Assembly (NCBI RefSeq): GCF_002127325.2
Contig: NC_035443.2
Span: 118,112,646-118,176,645, forward strand
DNA from: Helianthus annuus
Lineage: Eukaryota; Streptophyta; Magnoliopsida; Asterales; Asteraceae
DNA length: 64,000 nucleotides
Direction of reading: 5' to 3'
A model generated the notes under the pieces. That model made no database searches. It saw nothing but the letters and a program-made list of their open reading frames with translations, and was not told the DNA's origin. A program made the translations under genes and the position numbers. Every line of letters starts with the position of its first letter. Positions within the stretch are counted from its first letter, which is position 1. Below, piece after piece: positions 20,544 to 32,862 of the stretch.

Positions 20544-23372
20544 TGTAACATCCCGTGTTACCGAAAGTCAAAGTCAAAGTCAAGATTGACTCCTTTGACC
20601 GTAATTAGTCTATTTTATGTTTATGTTTACGTTAGTTGTATTATGTGGAGTAATTAATTGCAATCGAATTAATCGAAGTTTATTTATCGATGCAAACCGT
20701 TTTACGACTGTGAATAATAGGAAGTAACAATGCGATAAAGTCAATTAATCAGTAATCGAACTAATCTAATCATCATCGAACTCGAGACTCGAATTACGCG
20801 AATTTGGTTGATTAATATACGTGTGTGTGTGCCTTATGTGTTACTTGTGCGTGTCTACTTTATGTTATGTGTGGTAATCAATCGAAACTCGACTTGAAAT
20901 CAAAACTCAATCGAACTCAATCGAAATCAAATCATGATAATTGGTGCAGAAGAGATAGCGCGAGATATAGATGATTGTATGTTAGATATAGTGGTTGGGA
21001 TTAAAAGTAATTTGAATATGAAACTCTATTGTATTCTCATCAATCGCAATCGAAATCGAAATATCAAAAAATCATCGCACCGAACACTCGAATCGTGCAG
21101 CTGAACGATCAGGCTTCCAGCCGATCGAACAGCCAGCCGATCGGACTGCTGTCCGATCGGACAGGCTGTCCGATCGTGCTACCTGACTGATCGGCCAGCC
21201 CTTTCCTCTTATGGCATCCTGTAAATACCCCTTGTCACTTTCAAACTTTCTACTTTTGGCAACCTCTGACCGACCAGCTCGTGCTCCCCTTTTTTTTCTC
21301 AGATTCCTCCCGATTCCGGTAAGATTTCGTCCTAAATCTTGTACTTTCTTGATCTACACGCACTCCTACACCTTTCTATCTTTCAAATCTTAACTTTTAA
21401 CCGTGAAATCATCAAGATTCAAGTGTTCTAGGGTGATGTCATCATGGTGTTCTTGAAGAACTTCATGTTTGGGCTTCAATCCACCAAGAATAACTTGGAT
21501 CTAGCCGATTTCCACATAAACAAACAAAGATCTTTCACGGATTTAAACATTTACACGGTGAAAAGGATTGAAAGATGGTTTTCCAACTTTCTTTCAACTC
21601 TTTTACACTCAATGCCTTCAAACCGATAGAAACAGAGCTTGTGCCGATTTGCTAATCATTCCGGTGGTTTCATGACTCAAGATCCGGACTCTATCCACGA
21701 GGTTCACCGATTTCGGGTTAAACATTAAACTCCGTTCCGAACAGTTCACCAGCCGGATTTGGGTGATTCCTGTCCGATCAGGAGGAACAAGTAAGAACGA
21801 GGGTTCTATGGTTCAACTCGTTGTCAAAACACCTCGATATAATGACAAACAATCAGAACAGCCAAGTGTTAGATGAACAGGCTGATCAGGTCAGGATGCT
21901 GACCGATCGGACTGCTGTCCGAACGGAAAGCCAGCCGAACGGACAGCCAGCCGATCGGACAGTCAGCCGATCGACCGGCCAGCCGATTGGCTAGCACATG
22001 GCCCCACACTTGAACAACCTATTGGAGTCTAGTATTGAACGAACAGTTGTTCGATCGGACTACCGTCCGATTGGATTACTCTTCGGATCATGAGATACTA
22101 TGCTTCAACACTTAGTCGATTTTCAACGTGTTTAATGCACTAGGAGTGCCATCCGATCGAATAGCCGTCCGATCAGGTGACACCCAGCTAAGAACTTGTC
22201 TGCTGAAGTACCTAACCGATCGATTAGCCGGCCGATCGAACGACCGTTCGATCGATCGACCTGAAAGGTAAGAATACTTCAATGTTTTTAAATACTACAA
22301 CGAAAACTTCAAAAGTCAAACCATCATACACAAACACATCCTTCTTAAAGGAAGAAACAATCCACTCGAACAGCCATCCGATCGGCCTTCCGACCGAACG
22401 GACTGCAAACCGAACGTCAGCCGTCCGATCGACCAGCTGTCTGACCCTCTAACACTTGTTTTCCGTTTTACGCGTTGCTTATCGTTATGCTATCAAACTA
22501 TTCAGGCAAACCCTACTCTCAAGTGCTCCCTTCAATCCATCAATCACTGTGAGTATACTCGAACCCTTTTTGCTTTAGCACTTTTGGGTGTTACATATGT
22601 TACTTATTCTAAATCACAATCGAACACACTACTCAATTACTCTAAACACTAACCGTTACCGCATGTATTACGTGACCAAATGAATGCTTGTTGTTATGTT
22701 TACACGTGGAATGTTGTCTACCTGCCTTAACGACGATAGTACTATAGTTTGGACTCGGCACCTGTTCACACGGGGGTTGCTAAGGACAATTACTTGCATG
22801 GATCACGGTGGTAATCATGTATTGCGAACTGCCTCGGGCAGTCAACCCGCAGTCATTGGTATCGATAGATCCATGTCGATAATTAACATGCTTCGTTTTC
22901 CTCTATGTACATGTTGGTTATGCGTAAACTATTTCGAACTCTATTATGCTATTATCAAACTTGTATGCTCACCTTTACATTTTATGTATTGACTTTATTT
23001 TAACGTATGTGACAGGTGTTTAAGATGCTTATCTGCTAGGAAAGCGAGGCTAGAATAAAGCTCTAGAGCCCAATAAATAGTTGTCTGTAGTGGTCAAATT
23101 ATGGGTCTCTAGAAGCAGATAAACAATTGTTGTGTCAAATTATGGGTCTCTAGAAGCAGATAAACAATTGTTGAATTTATATTTAAATCTGAGTTGTCGG
23201 AACAGAATATTTGACTAGATGTTATCTGTAATAATTTGTTTGCTATTTGAGGTACGGTATAGGACGTATTATATAAATTGAATAGTAGTGATAGTTGTTA
23301 TGGAAACTTCTGGACAATCTGTTTCGCTTAGTGCCATGCCCCGATGATTCCGCCATCGGTTGGGGTGTGACA
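20544..23372 (+). mobile_element. Solo LTR of related Gypsy family inside RNase H
   Basis: A 2829-base block starting TGTAACATCCCGTGTTAC and ending GGGGTGTGACA splits the RNase H frame. The flanking five bases are caacg (20539-20543) and caatg (23373-23377), a target duplication with one change. Excising the block restores continuity of the surrounding protein frame. Its ends and general layout match the LTR at 25164-27711, but the internal sequence is clearly diverged, so it comes from a sister subfamily. No internal domain remains, so it is an LTR-LTR recombination product. It contains its own palindromic array (about 21100-22450). Confidence 0.9.
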
Positions 23373-25130
23373 CAATGGGACAAGGTTATCACTTACGCAT
23401 CTCGTCAGCTTAAGATCCACGAGAAGAACTATATAACCCACGACCCCGAGCTAGGCGCAATTGTTTTTGCATTGAAAATTTGGCGACACTACCTTTACGA
23501 TACTAAGTGTACGGTCTTCACCGACCATAAGAGCCTACAACACATCCTCAGCCAAAAAGAACTGAATATGCGCCAACGCCGATGGGTAGAACTTCTCAAC
23601 GATTACGACCGTGATATTCGTTATCATCCTGGCAAAGCAAATGTTGTTGCCGACGCCCTCAGTAGACGAAGCTATTTACATAGCGTTCGCAATGTTCACG
23701 CCCAGCACCATCTCGAAACTCTCATCCGTGACGCTCAGCATGCTTGTTTTACCGAACGCACCTTGAAGAAGGTAAGGATTCACCATAATGGCGATCAGTT
23801 AGTGAATAAATCGAATGGGATATTCCATTATCTAGACCGAATTTGGATTGCCAAGCGCACTAACTTACGGCAAATTCTGCTAGACGAAGCCCACAAGTCT
23901 CGATATTCCATTCATCATGACCTTCGTCTACGGTATTGGTGGCCTGGAATGAAGAAGGATATCGCAACCTATGTTTCGAAGTGCCTGACTTGTTCGAAAG
24001 TCAAGGCCGAACAACAAAGACCATCTGGCTTGCTTGTGCAACCCGAGATCCCTATGTGGAAATGAGAAAGCAAAGCCATGGACTTTATAACGAAACTCTC
24101 GCATACAACTTCAAGCCATGATAGCATCTGGGTTATCGTTGATCGTTTGACTAAATCTGCTCATTTTCTGCCGATACGAGAAGACTTCAAGGTAGAAAAA
24201 TTAGCCCGAATCTACACCGACGAGATCATCTGTCGACAAGGGACGCCTCGTGACATCATCTATGACCGCGATGGTTGGTTTACTTCGCACCTTTGGGAAA
24301 CGTTTCAATCTGCTCTCGGTACTACGCTTAATCTAAGTACCGCTTTCCATCCCCAAACCGACGGTCAGACTGAAAGAACGATTCGTACCCTTGAAGACAT
24401 ACTTCGCTCGTGTGTCATAGATTTCGGTGGTAATTGGGACGCGCACTTACCTTTGGTCAAATTCTCGTACAATAACAGTTATCATTCTAGCTTACAAATG
24501 GCACCATTTGAGGCATTATACGGAAGAAAATGTCGATCGCCGATTGTGTGGCATGAGATCGGAGATGCACAAATAACCTGTCCTGAGCTGCTGTAAGAAA
24601 CGACTGACAAGATCCTCCAAATTCGAGACAATCTGCTGAAAGCTCGGAGTCGTCAGAAAAGTTACGCCGATAGACGCCGCAAGCCCCTTGAATTTGACGT
24701 TGGCGATTACGTAATCCTAAAGGTATCACCTTGGAAGGGTGTGATCAGATTCGGCAAGAAAGGAAAGCTCGCGCCTCGTTATGTTAGACCCTTTAAGATG
24801 CTGGAAAGGATCGGAAAAATGGCTTACAGACTCAGGCTACCGGAGGAACTTAGCAACGTCCACCCGACTTTCCATGTATCGAACCTCAGAAAGTGCCTGG
24901 CTGAGCAGGATTTACAAGTTCCACTTGAGGATCTACAAGTGGACGAAACATTACACTTCACAGAGAAGCTAGTCGAGATCATGGATCGAGAAACCAAGAA
25001 GCTCAGGCGCTCACGCATTCCCATTGTGAAGGTTCGCTGGGAAGGCAAACGCGGCGAAGAGTTCACCTGGGAACTCGAAAGTGATATGAAGGCGAAGTAT
25101 CCTCAGCTCTTTGTTACGCCTGCGCCTTAA
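23373..25130 (+). pseudogene. Tekay-like pol: RNase H, integrase and chromodomain-like tail
   Basis: RNase H resumes with '[16 protein letters not shown]' and '[12 protein letters not shown]'. Integrase follows: the His/Cys zinc domain ('[17 protein letters not shown]', 'CLTCSKVK'), then a stop TGA at about 24063-24065, then the catalytic core 'MDFITKL', 'DRDGWFTS' and 'FHPQTDGQTERTIRTLED' (D, D and E residues). There is another TAA at 24594-24596. The C-terminal part has 'FDVGDYVILKVSPWKG', 'VHPTFHVSNLRKC' and a tail 'SRIPIVKVRWEGKRGEEFTW' like the chromodomain of Tekay chromoviruses, ending at 25130. Such a tail would steer integration to particular chromatin. The two stops and the LTR insertion inactivate it. 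Confidence 0.88.
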
Positions 25131-25150
25131 TTTTGGGACGAAATTCCCTT

Positions 25151-25163
25151 AAGAGGGGGAGGA
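25151..25163 (+). promoter_or_regulatory. Polypurine tract of Tekay-like element
   Basis: AAGAGGGGGAGGA immediately precedes the 3' LTR (TGTAACACCCC at 25164) and primes plus-strand synthesis. Confidence 0.9.
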
Positions 25164-27711
25164 TGTAACACCCCGTGTTACGAAAGTCAAAGTACAAGTC
25201 AAAGTCAAAGGAAGAAAAGATTGCTAATTGCGATCTGTCACTCCTTTCTTAACTACTGATTTGTGCTTCTTGACTTGTAATCGAATTATTTAATTTTGTT
25301 ACTTTAGTTGTAATATGTGGAGTATCTATTAAAATCGAGGTTTAATCGATGTTTATCGCATGTTTTATCGCTTTATCGCTAATCGCATCGCAATCGCATT
25401 CGCCGCCCTGATTGATAGGTTCTGCATATTGTTTTACGTGTGTGTACTATTTATGTGTTACTTGTGCATGTTTACTTTATGTTTGAGGTGACTAATAGAA
25501 AACGCAATCGCAGCTCTATCGCAACCTAATCACAAACTCTAAACGCAAGTTATTTAGAATGATTGTATGTTAGATATAGTATTTGTGTGATTATTATTAA
25601 TTTATCGCATCGCTTAATCGACACCCGCTTAAACGCATCCCAACGCTCAAAACGCAAAACGAAACGCCGAAACTCCACTCACCGGACCACTTCGATCGAA
25701 TGACCACCCGATCGAATGGTCATCCGAACGGATGACCATCCGATCGGATGGCCATCCGATCGATGTGCCATCTGATCCATCACCTATGTGCCACTTTCCT
25801 CTTTTGACAACCGATAAATACCCTGTCACATCACCAACAGTGATGTGACAGCTCTCTCGTTCGACCAGCACGCTCAAGCTCACGTTTCTCTCAATTTCTC
25901 GCGATTCTTGTAAGTTTTCAACTCAAATCTTGTACATCTATCATCTACACACACTTCTCTATCATTTTCACCTTCGAATGTTAACTTTTAACCGTGAAAT
26001 CAGCGGATTTGAGGTGTTTTAGGAAGATGTCATCATGGAGTTCTTATGAACTTCACGTTTTGACCTCATTCCACCAAGAATAACTCAGATCTGAAGGATT
26101 TCCACATGATTAAACATTGTTTTCGCATAGATCTTAACATTTTCAAAGTTAAAAGAATTGAAAGATACTTTTCCAACTTTCTTTCAACTCTTTTACGCTC
26201 AATGGACTCAAAACCGATAGGATCGGAACTCGTCCAAGCCTTCTACTCGTTTCTAGTAAAGTGTCGGTCTGAGATTTGATTCCTATCAAAGTAACAACCG
26301 ATTTTAGGTTGAACATGAACCACCGTCACGAACAGTAAGCTGATCGGACTGGGGTGATTCCCACTTCGGTCGGATGACTTAAACTTGACAAGGTTCCGTT
26401 GTTTAACACATTGTCAAACTGTCTCGATCAAACCGCAAAAACTACCAAAACTTAACAAAATTCCAAGTTTGCAAAACGATCAGACCATTGGACGGATCAC
26501 CGTCCGATCAGATTGCCATCCGATAGGATTGCAATCCGATCGAACGACAATCCGATCGGATTGCACTTGAGCTTCCACACTTAAACATTTCCAAACTTTC
26601 AAAAGATCTGAATGTCGAACGGATTGCCGTCCGATCGGATTGCCATCCGATCGAACGACAATCCGATCAGTTGACGTTTGGATCTCCAAGACTTAAACAT
26701 TTTAATAATTTTCAAAGATCAATAGTTTCTAACAGATTGCCATCCTATTGGAAGACCATCCGATCGAATGACCATCCTGCTGTGAACTTGTTCTCACTAG
26801 AAATGTCTCGACAGTCGGATCGCTATCCGATCGAACGACCGTTCGATCGATCGACCTGAAGGGTAGAGATACTTCTCTGATTTTAAAATGCTACAACAAA
26901 AACTTTAAAGCCATCATACACAAACACATCCATCCCAAACGAATGTCAATCCGACCGAATGGTCATCCGATCGGATGACCATCCGAACGGATTGACATCC
27001 GATCGAATGAACATCCGATCGGATTGCCATCCGATCGGATTACCATTCGTCACTTGGTTCTTTTCGCGCCGTTTAACGCGCCGTTCTTCGCTTACGCTAT
27101 CGTTAACTGTTCAGGCTAACTTACTCGAACCCTTTTTGCTTTTTGCACTTTTGGGTGTTACATACGTTACCTATTTCAAATCACAGTCGACACACAACAC
27201 AAATACTTTTATACGCTGACCGTTATTGCATGTTATGTGTTATTCGATGAATGCTTGTATGTTATGTTTACACAGTGATTGTTGCCTGACACCTTAGCAA
27301 CGATAGTACTATAGTTTGGACTCAGCACCTGTCGTGGACAGGGGTTGTTAAGGGCTTTACTTCACGTGTCCCAGTGGGGATATGTGTTGCACATTCTACA
27401 ACTCGCAGTCACGTCTGTGTATTGACCTCTATTTTAACGTATGTGACAGGTGCTTAGGATGCTTGCTTGTTATTTGCTGGAATCAAGCTAGGATGGAGTC
27501 TAGAAACAAATCTAATAAAATCTGAGTTGTCAGACCATTTGATCTGTCTTTGAGAAAACGATGTCTGCAATGATTGCGTTTATTATATATATTATGGTAT
27601 GGGACATAATGTTAAATATCTGGTAATTTTAGTTGTTATTGATTTCTCCGGGACAATCTGTTTCGCTCAGTGCCACGCCCCGATGTTTCCGCCATCGGTT
27701 GGGGTGTGACA
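25164..27711 (+). mobile_element. Complete 3' LTR of Tekay-like Gypsy element
   Basis: A 2548-base LTR from TGTAACACCCCGTGTTAC to GGGGTGTGACA. It carries the palindromic CCGATCGG array at about 25680-27050. Its terminus holds an imperfect hairpin (CCCCGATG...CATCGGTTGGGG) conserved in every related LTR in the window. Two internal deletions distinguish it from the 5' LTR (near 27120 and 27400). The sequence after it (agccatccc) belongs to the Sirevirus-like ORF. Confidence 0.9.
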
Positions 27712-29263
27712 AGCCATCCCAAAATCACACCTTCCAAAACCACTAAACATACCTCTAAAATCTCCAAAAGTTCCTCACCTCAAACCACATAACCAACAGA
27801 TGCTGAGACACCTATTATATCAACAGCTATTGATACATCAGTGGTTTCAACAGATGTTGTCTCAACAACTTCCCTTATCAACTTACCAATCATCACTCAA
27901 CCCACAAATACACCCACAAATACACCTCCAACCACTCCAAAAATGAAAAGAAGGAGGATGACAAATGCCATACTTGAAGATGACATTGTACCTTTTCCTC
28001 TTCCAATTTCTTCACAACCTCTGATCCTATCCACTGTCCAAAAACCTACTTCATCTGCTTCAATCTTAACCCCTGACCCAAATACTGTTTTGGTTCCTTT
28101 GGGAGTAAAATATCCTTTGGATCTTCCAGCAGTTAACGAGGAGATCAAATCCTTCTATTCTGAAGATTACCCTGAAAAGAGGAACCTCCCATCTCTCCAT
28201 GGTTATCCTTTGCCAAGAAACATAGAAGAGTATCTTTAACTGAAGGCCAAACAAGCAGAGGATATATCAAGAAGAGACACAAAGGGAAAGTCTGATAAAG
28301 AAATTAAGAGGAATCAGCAACATCTGCTCACCCAAGTCAGAACATTAGAGCAGTTTTCCAAAGATCTATGTCAGAAGTTATCAGAAAAGGATGATGAAAG
28401 CTTGAAACAAGACTACATTGAGCATATCATGTTGAATAAGAAGTACAAGGCAGAAAGGTATCAATTCAAAGACTGTACCATTAATGAGCTCAAGCAAGAG
28501 ATTGCAAGAATACAGAAAATACTTGAAGACAAAACAAAACAAACCCCTCCAGTTTGGTCTCAGTACAAAAAGAATGTACCTGAAAGGGCTTTGAAGCTGA
28601 AAAGAATGAAGGAAGAGCTTATAACTGCAAATTATGGCTCAAGGAATCAAGTCAATAGGTTGACAGAGGTGAAAGTGTTAGAAACCTACAAAAGGTTGGA
28701 AGAAAGAAGAAAGAAGAAAGAAAGACCCCACTGCTCCTAAAAGGCCAGATTATCCAGCAGCAGTGGTTCCAGCCAAACAGACCCTACCAACTAAAAGATC
28801 TGCTATAACCACTACTCCATCTGCTATTGCTGTCTGTCAAAGGAAAAAACAAAAACAGATGAGTAAAGAAGAAGAGGCACAAGAAGAATCAGAAATATTT
28901 AAATGGGTTGTCAAGCAGATGTTGGTAGAAAATCCTGAATCAACAAAGCTACAAGAAATAGCTAAAGGATTCATGAGCAGGCCTTCATCACCAAACTCCT
29001 CAAAAATAAAACCTCTCCCAAGAAACCCACCAGACTCAGAAATACTAAAGTGGAAGTCTGATCAAAAGACCCATGTATTGACATTGCTCAAGTCTAGTGG
29101 TGAAGTTAAGCATATAACAAGGGACAATGCACTTGGTCTAGGTGTACCTGACCTTCAAGACTTGTTAGAGCTTCAACTGTGCAGGGATGAAGATGATGAA
29201 GATTCTCTGAACTTTGAATTACAATTCAAAGGGCAAATCAGGGAAAGATTGATGAGGCAATAA
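27712..29263 (+). pseudogene. Sirevirus-like extra (env-position) ORF, second part
   Basis: Directly after the Tekay LTR an open frame encodes a Ser/Thr/Pro/Lys-rich segment, with a TAA near 27790. It continues as 27841-28239 ('LGVKYPLDLPAVNEEIKSFY'), has a stop at 28237-28239, then a long charged helical stretch (28240-28740, 'TINELKQEIARIQKILEDK') predicted by eye to form coiled coil. A frame change near 28730 leads to 28763-29263, ending in TAA shortly before a PPT (29303-29310) and LTR. The composition and position match the piece at 10065-11331, so I read them as one ORF split by later insertions. No enzymatic motif is visible. Confidence 0.58.
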
Positions 29264-29312
29264 AGATCTTGAATAATGAAGTGTTTTAGCATCATTTGTT
29301 CCAGGGGGAGAT

Positions 29313-30049
29313 TGTTGGGATTGAACCCTACAAAAGAACAGATGATACAAAGCCAAAACTGGTTCAAATCAGTGGATCATCATAAGCAGTGTTTGTACAA
29401 GTCTTTCCCATTGATAGTGGCCTCAACAACTAATAGACTACAAGCTCCGCTGTTTTACATCTGCTGACAAGCAAAGCACTGATGAAGAATAAAGACTGAA
29501 GCTCAATCTACTGATGTGTCTTAAGTACTGCTGAAGACTAAAGCACTGCCCATTCAAGGACTGATCGTCTATCAAAGAAAGCACTGATACTCAACATCAG
29601 TGCTTAGGCTACAACAGTGGAATGAAGAATCAGTGGTTATGTAATCAGTAGTTTAGTAATCAGTGGTTGTATAGATCAGTGTTTGTAGTTTGTTAGGAAG
29701 TTAGATGTCACTTTCATGGTGATGTCAGCTGAAGATGCTCAGTGGTTGTGTTGTACTATAAATAGAACAGTACCCTGTACTGTTCTGTTAGCTCTTTTCT
29801 TCTAAGTCATTCTGTACGAACAATTAGTGAGCTCAGGCTGAGGGGGAGACTTGTGCATGCATGCAATTGTAATTATTTATTGTAATCAAATACAATTATT
29901 CGATTAGATGTTAAACATGTGTGCTTAAACTCTTTCTTCCATTGATTGTGTTATTAAAAGTTTATTTCATAATTTCGCTGCAACTTATATCTCTGTTTCA
30001 TCTTCACTTTAATTAAACAAACACAATCTAAGAAACTCAGATCCTAACA
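29313..30049 (+). mobile_element. 3' LTR of Sirevirus-like Copia element
   Basis: A 737-base LTR, TGTTGGGATTGAACC...GATCCTAACA, preceded by the PPT CCAGGGGGAG (29301-29310). It has a TATA box TATAAATA at 29757-29764, directly followed by a perfect 9-bp inverted repeat GAACAGTAC-cct-GTACTGTTC (29765-29785). Degenerate CAGTGGTT/CAGTGCTT words are spread over 29480-29760. It ends inside a minus-strand Gypsy pol; the right flank is gttaa. The matching left flank is not in the window. Confidence 0.85.
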
Positions 30050-30786
30050 GTTAAGCTCATGATAGTCGATGCACATGCAGAACGATCCATCCTTCTTTTT
30101 GACGAAAAGCGCAGGAGCACCCCAAGGTGAGGTACTTGGATGAGTGAAACTCTTATCGAGGAGTTCTTGAAGTTGCATAGATAATTCTTGCATCTCAGAA
30201 GGTGCAAGACAATAGGGTGCCTTTGTAACAGGAGTCGATCCAGGTACGAGGTCAATAAGAAAGTCAACAAATCAAGGTGATGGAGGGCCAGGCAAATCTT
30301 CAGGAAAGACGTCAGGGAAGTCTCGCACCACTGGACCATCACTTACGCTCTTTCCCTTGCCCTTTTCTTCCACAACGTGGGCTAAATAGGCAAAGTACTG
30401 TTTGCGTAGTATCTATTCGCTTGTGTGCAGGACATCAATTTCAGTCCTTTCGAAGGTCGGTCTCCATAAACGTGTAAAACATCACCAGATGGAAGAGGTA
30501 AACGAACGTATTTCTCGTGGCAAGCGTTTTCAGCATGGTTCTTTCGAAGCCAATCCATGCCTATGATGACGTCGAAACTAACCAATTGCATGGGTATAAG
30601 ATCGATGGTTAAAACGTGCTCGTTAAGAGTAAGAAGACAATCGGGAAGAACGGAATCAACAAGGATAGATTTGCCATTGGCGACTTCAATGGAAAACGAC
30701 TTAGGTAGCTTAGAGCGTGTACAACTTAACAAAGATTCAAATTCTAAGGACACAAAGCTTTTGTCCGCAACAGTATCAAATAGTAT
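30050..30786 (-). pseudogene. Minus-strand Tekay-like pol fragment: protease and RT start
   Basis: On the minus strand: the protease core, in which the catalytic triad reads DTVA instead of DTGA ('ILFDTVADKSFVS'), then 'DVIIGMDWLRKN' (about 30540), a linker, and the RT N-terminus ending at '[11 protein letters not shown]' where the Sirevirus-like LTR begins. Frames are broken near 30380 and 30270. It is continuous with the gag at 41759-43108: the Tat element inserted between them duplicated AGTAT. Similar to the Tekay-like element at 16494-25130 but a separate copy in opposite orientation. Confidence 0.82.
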
Positions 30787-31223
30787 TGACGAGGTATGAC
30801 TCGCATCGGCCAACCCGACCCGGTCATTACCTACTATTTTATTATAAATGAATAATTATAAATGGTTATTCTAGAATATTCCATCTTCGCATGGAAGTTT
30901 ACACAACCAAATCTCCAACTTTTTGGGAAGATCATGCAAATCCCTAACTTATCGGAATCCATCCTAAGTTAGGGGAAACCCTAATAGCAAAACTATAAAT
31001 AGAGGTAAACGTATAAGGTATGCATCATCTTGTTCTCTTTCAACTTTTCTCTTCATCTTCACTCCCATAAACCGAGACTTATTCTCACGCCGGAAGGTGG
31101 TTACAGGAATAACCCCATTCATGTAACGAGTCCTAACGGTGTTTCTGTTTTGCAGTTAATCGTTTGGGTCACTGATCGTTGAAGTCCTAGTCTGATACTA
31201 CCGTTTCGGTCAGTGTTTCTTCA
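30787..31223 (+). repeat. 5' LTR of Tat element
   Basis: 437 bases, TGACGAGG...TTTCTTCA. It has a TATA box 'actataaatagagg' near 30991 and a downstream leader. Short for a Gypsy element of this size. Near-identical to 41323-41758. Confidence 0.92.
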
Positions 31224-31224
31224 T

Positions 31225-31242
31225 TGGCGCCATCCGTGGGAC
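31225..31242 (+). promoter_or_regulatory. Primer binding site (TGGCGCC type)
   Basis: TGGCGCCATCCGTGGGAC follows the LTR after one base. TGGCGCC matches the 3' end of plant tRNA-Asp, but complementarity beyond the first seven bases is weak, so the exact tRNA is uncertain. Confidence 0.7.
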
Positions 31243-31270
31243 CTTTTCAGTAACACTCAGATAGAACCCC

Positions 31271-32862
31271 ATGGCAAGTGATCAAAACGTAGCAGTTACC
31301 CCAAATCAAACAATGACAGACAACAACCTGGTGTTGGGAGCAACCCCTGTTACCACTGCACCGGCCTCTCCGGCCATTACCAGGTCGCTTGACCTGGAGT
31401 TTGAAGCGGAAGGACCACCGCCAGGTTTTGGCAGCACCACCACTGTCTCTTCTGGGACCGTGGTGGTAGATCCGTTTCCTTACGCGCCCTCACGGTTGCA
31501 ATCAGGGGGATCAGGTATAACCAGCGGTAGCATGTTCACCCCAGTGGCAACCACTAGTGCACAAATTTCACGACTTAACTCTATGCCCGTTATTACATCG
31601 GCAAACCCCAGCACCATTATACCACAGGCTGGCACGTTCCAGTATTACCAACCTTCGGTTACTTGCTCCATGCCGCCTTTGTATTCTGCAGCACTAACAG
31701 CGGCACTGTCAACGCCACCTCACCAACCGGTTGTTATGCCGGCCGGAATTATGAACGCTCCCGTCACACCAGGGAATCAGGCATATTTCCCTGGGTACTG
31801 TTACGCACCCCCGTATGGATACTTACCCCCATACGGAAACTCAATGTGCACACCTCAGGGAGCCACACAAGGCAACACTCATTCGCCATACGCGGCTTAT
31901 ATGCCGCCTTGGTGGGCTTTTCCAGCGTCACAACCGGTTTACACTCAAACCTTGCCAATAGCGGAACCAGTGTATGATAGAGAAAACGCGTCTAGACCCA
32001 GATTCTCTTCAGGAGGAGGTCCCAATCTCACGCTGAACGTTACTTCAGCACAACCCTCACTCACTCAAGGTGTAGGACAGAGCGGAATCATTCCTCCAGT
32101 ACAACCTATCAATGTAGAAGAAGACGAACTCACTAGACCCTACAAGCCGGTGGATGCGACTTTCAAGTCTAAGTTCACCAGAAGAATAGCAGAAGCCCCT
32201 ATCAAGGAAAAACCCAAGATGCCTCAAACTGTAGGCAAATATGATGGTCTAGGTGACCCTGATGACCATCTTAACCTATTCAAAAGTGCCGGCGAGGTAG
32301 CCTGTTGGTCCATGCCCCTATGGTGCAAAATGTTCGTGCAAACGCTGGTTGGCGCGACCCGGGTCTGGTGGGATAGTCTGCCCACCGGCGAGATGGACAG
32401 TTTTGAAGACTTAATAGTCTGCCCACCGGCGAGATGGACAGTTTTGAAGACTTAGAATCCAAATTCATCCTGCAATTCAGCCAGCAGCGCAGACACATGA
32501 AGGATAGAAACGAGCTTCTCCACATCCGCCGGCGAGCCAATGAAACGGTGGAAAATTTTATTGTCAGATTCAACAAGGAAAGCCTGGCAATCCCGGGCGT
32601 GACAAACGACCTAGCATGTGGAGCTTTCCTACAAGGAGTAAACGATGACGAGTTGTTAAGAACACTTCATGGAAGGGATGGCGTGCCCCCCACAATCGAT
32701 GAAATACTTCGGATAGCTAAAGTTTATGTCATACAAGAAAAGGCAGTAGCAGCCAGTCACGCGGCCAATAGAAAAAAGGAAGTCCTAAAAAACCAAGAAG
32801 ACAGGGAGCAGCGAGGATCTAAAGGTAGGGGTAGAGGAGACCGATACCAAAGAAATGATTAG
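31271..32862 (+). pseudogene. Tat element gag
   Basis: ATG at 31271 starts a Pro/Thr/Tyr-rich N-terminal region (to about residue 280) followed by the retrotransposon gag capsid fold: 'PKMPQTVGKYDGLGDPDDHL' and 'LVGATRVWWDSLP'. The frame then fails because a 41-base segment is tandemly duplicated (copies from about 32373 and 32414), which shifts the frame by two. The true continuation is the frame from 32434 ('FILQFSQQRRHMKDRNELLH', 'VPPTIDEILRIAKVYV', an Arg/Gly-rich tail). A TAG at 32860-32862 separates it from pol; in a working element gag and pol would be one frame. Confidence 0.85.

Noticed and set aside
15130..27050. CRISPR-like or centromeric satellite array
   Set aside because: Units are degenerate, palindromic, without unique spacers, confined to LTRs; not CRISPR, and too short and irregular for a centromeric satellite.
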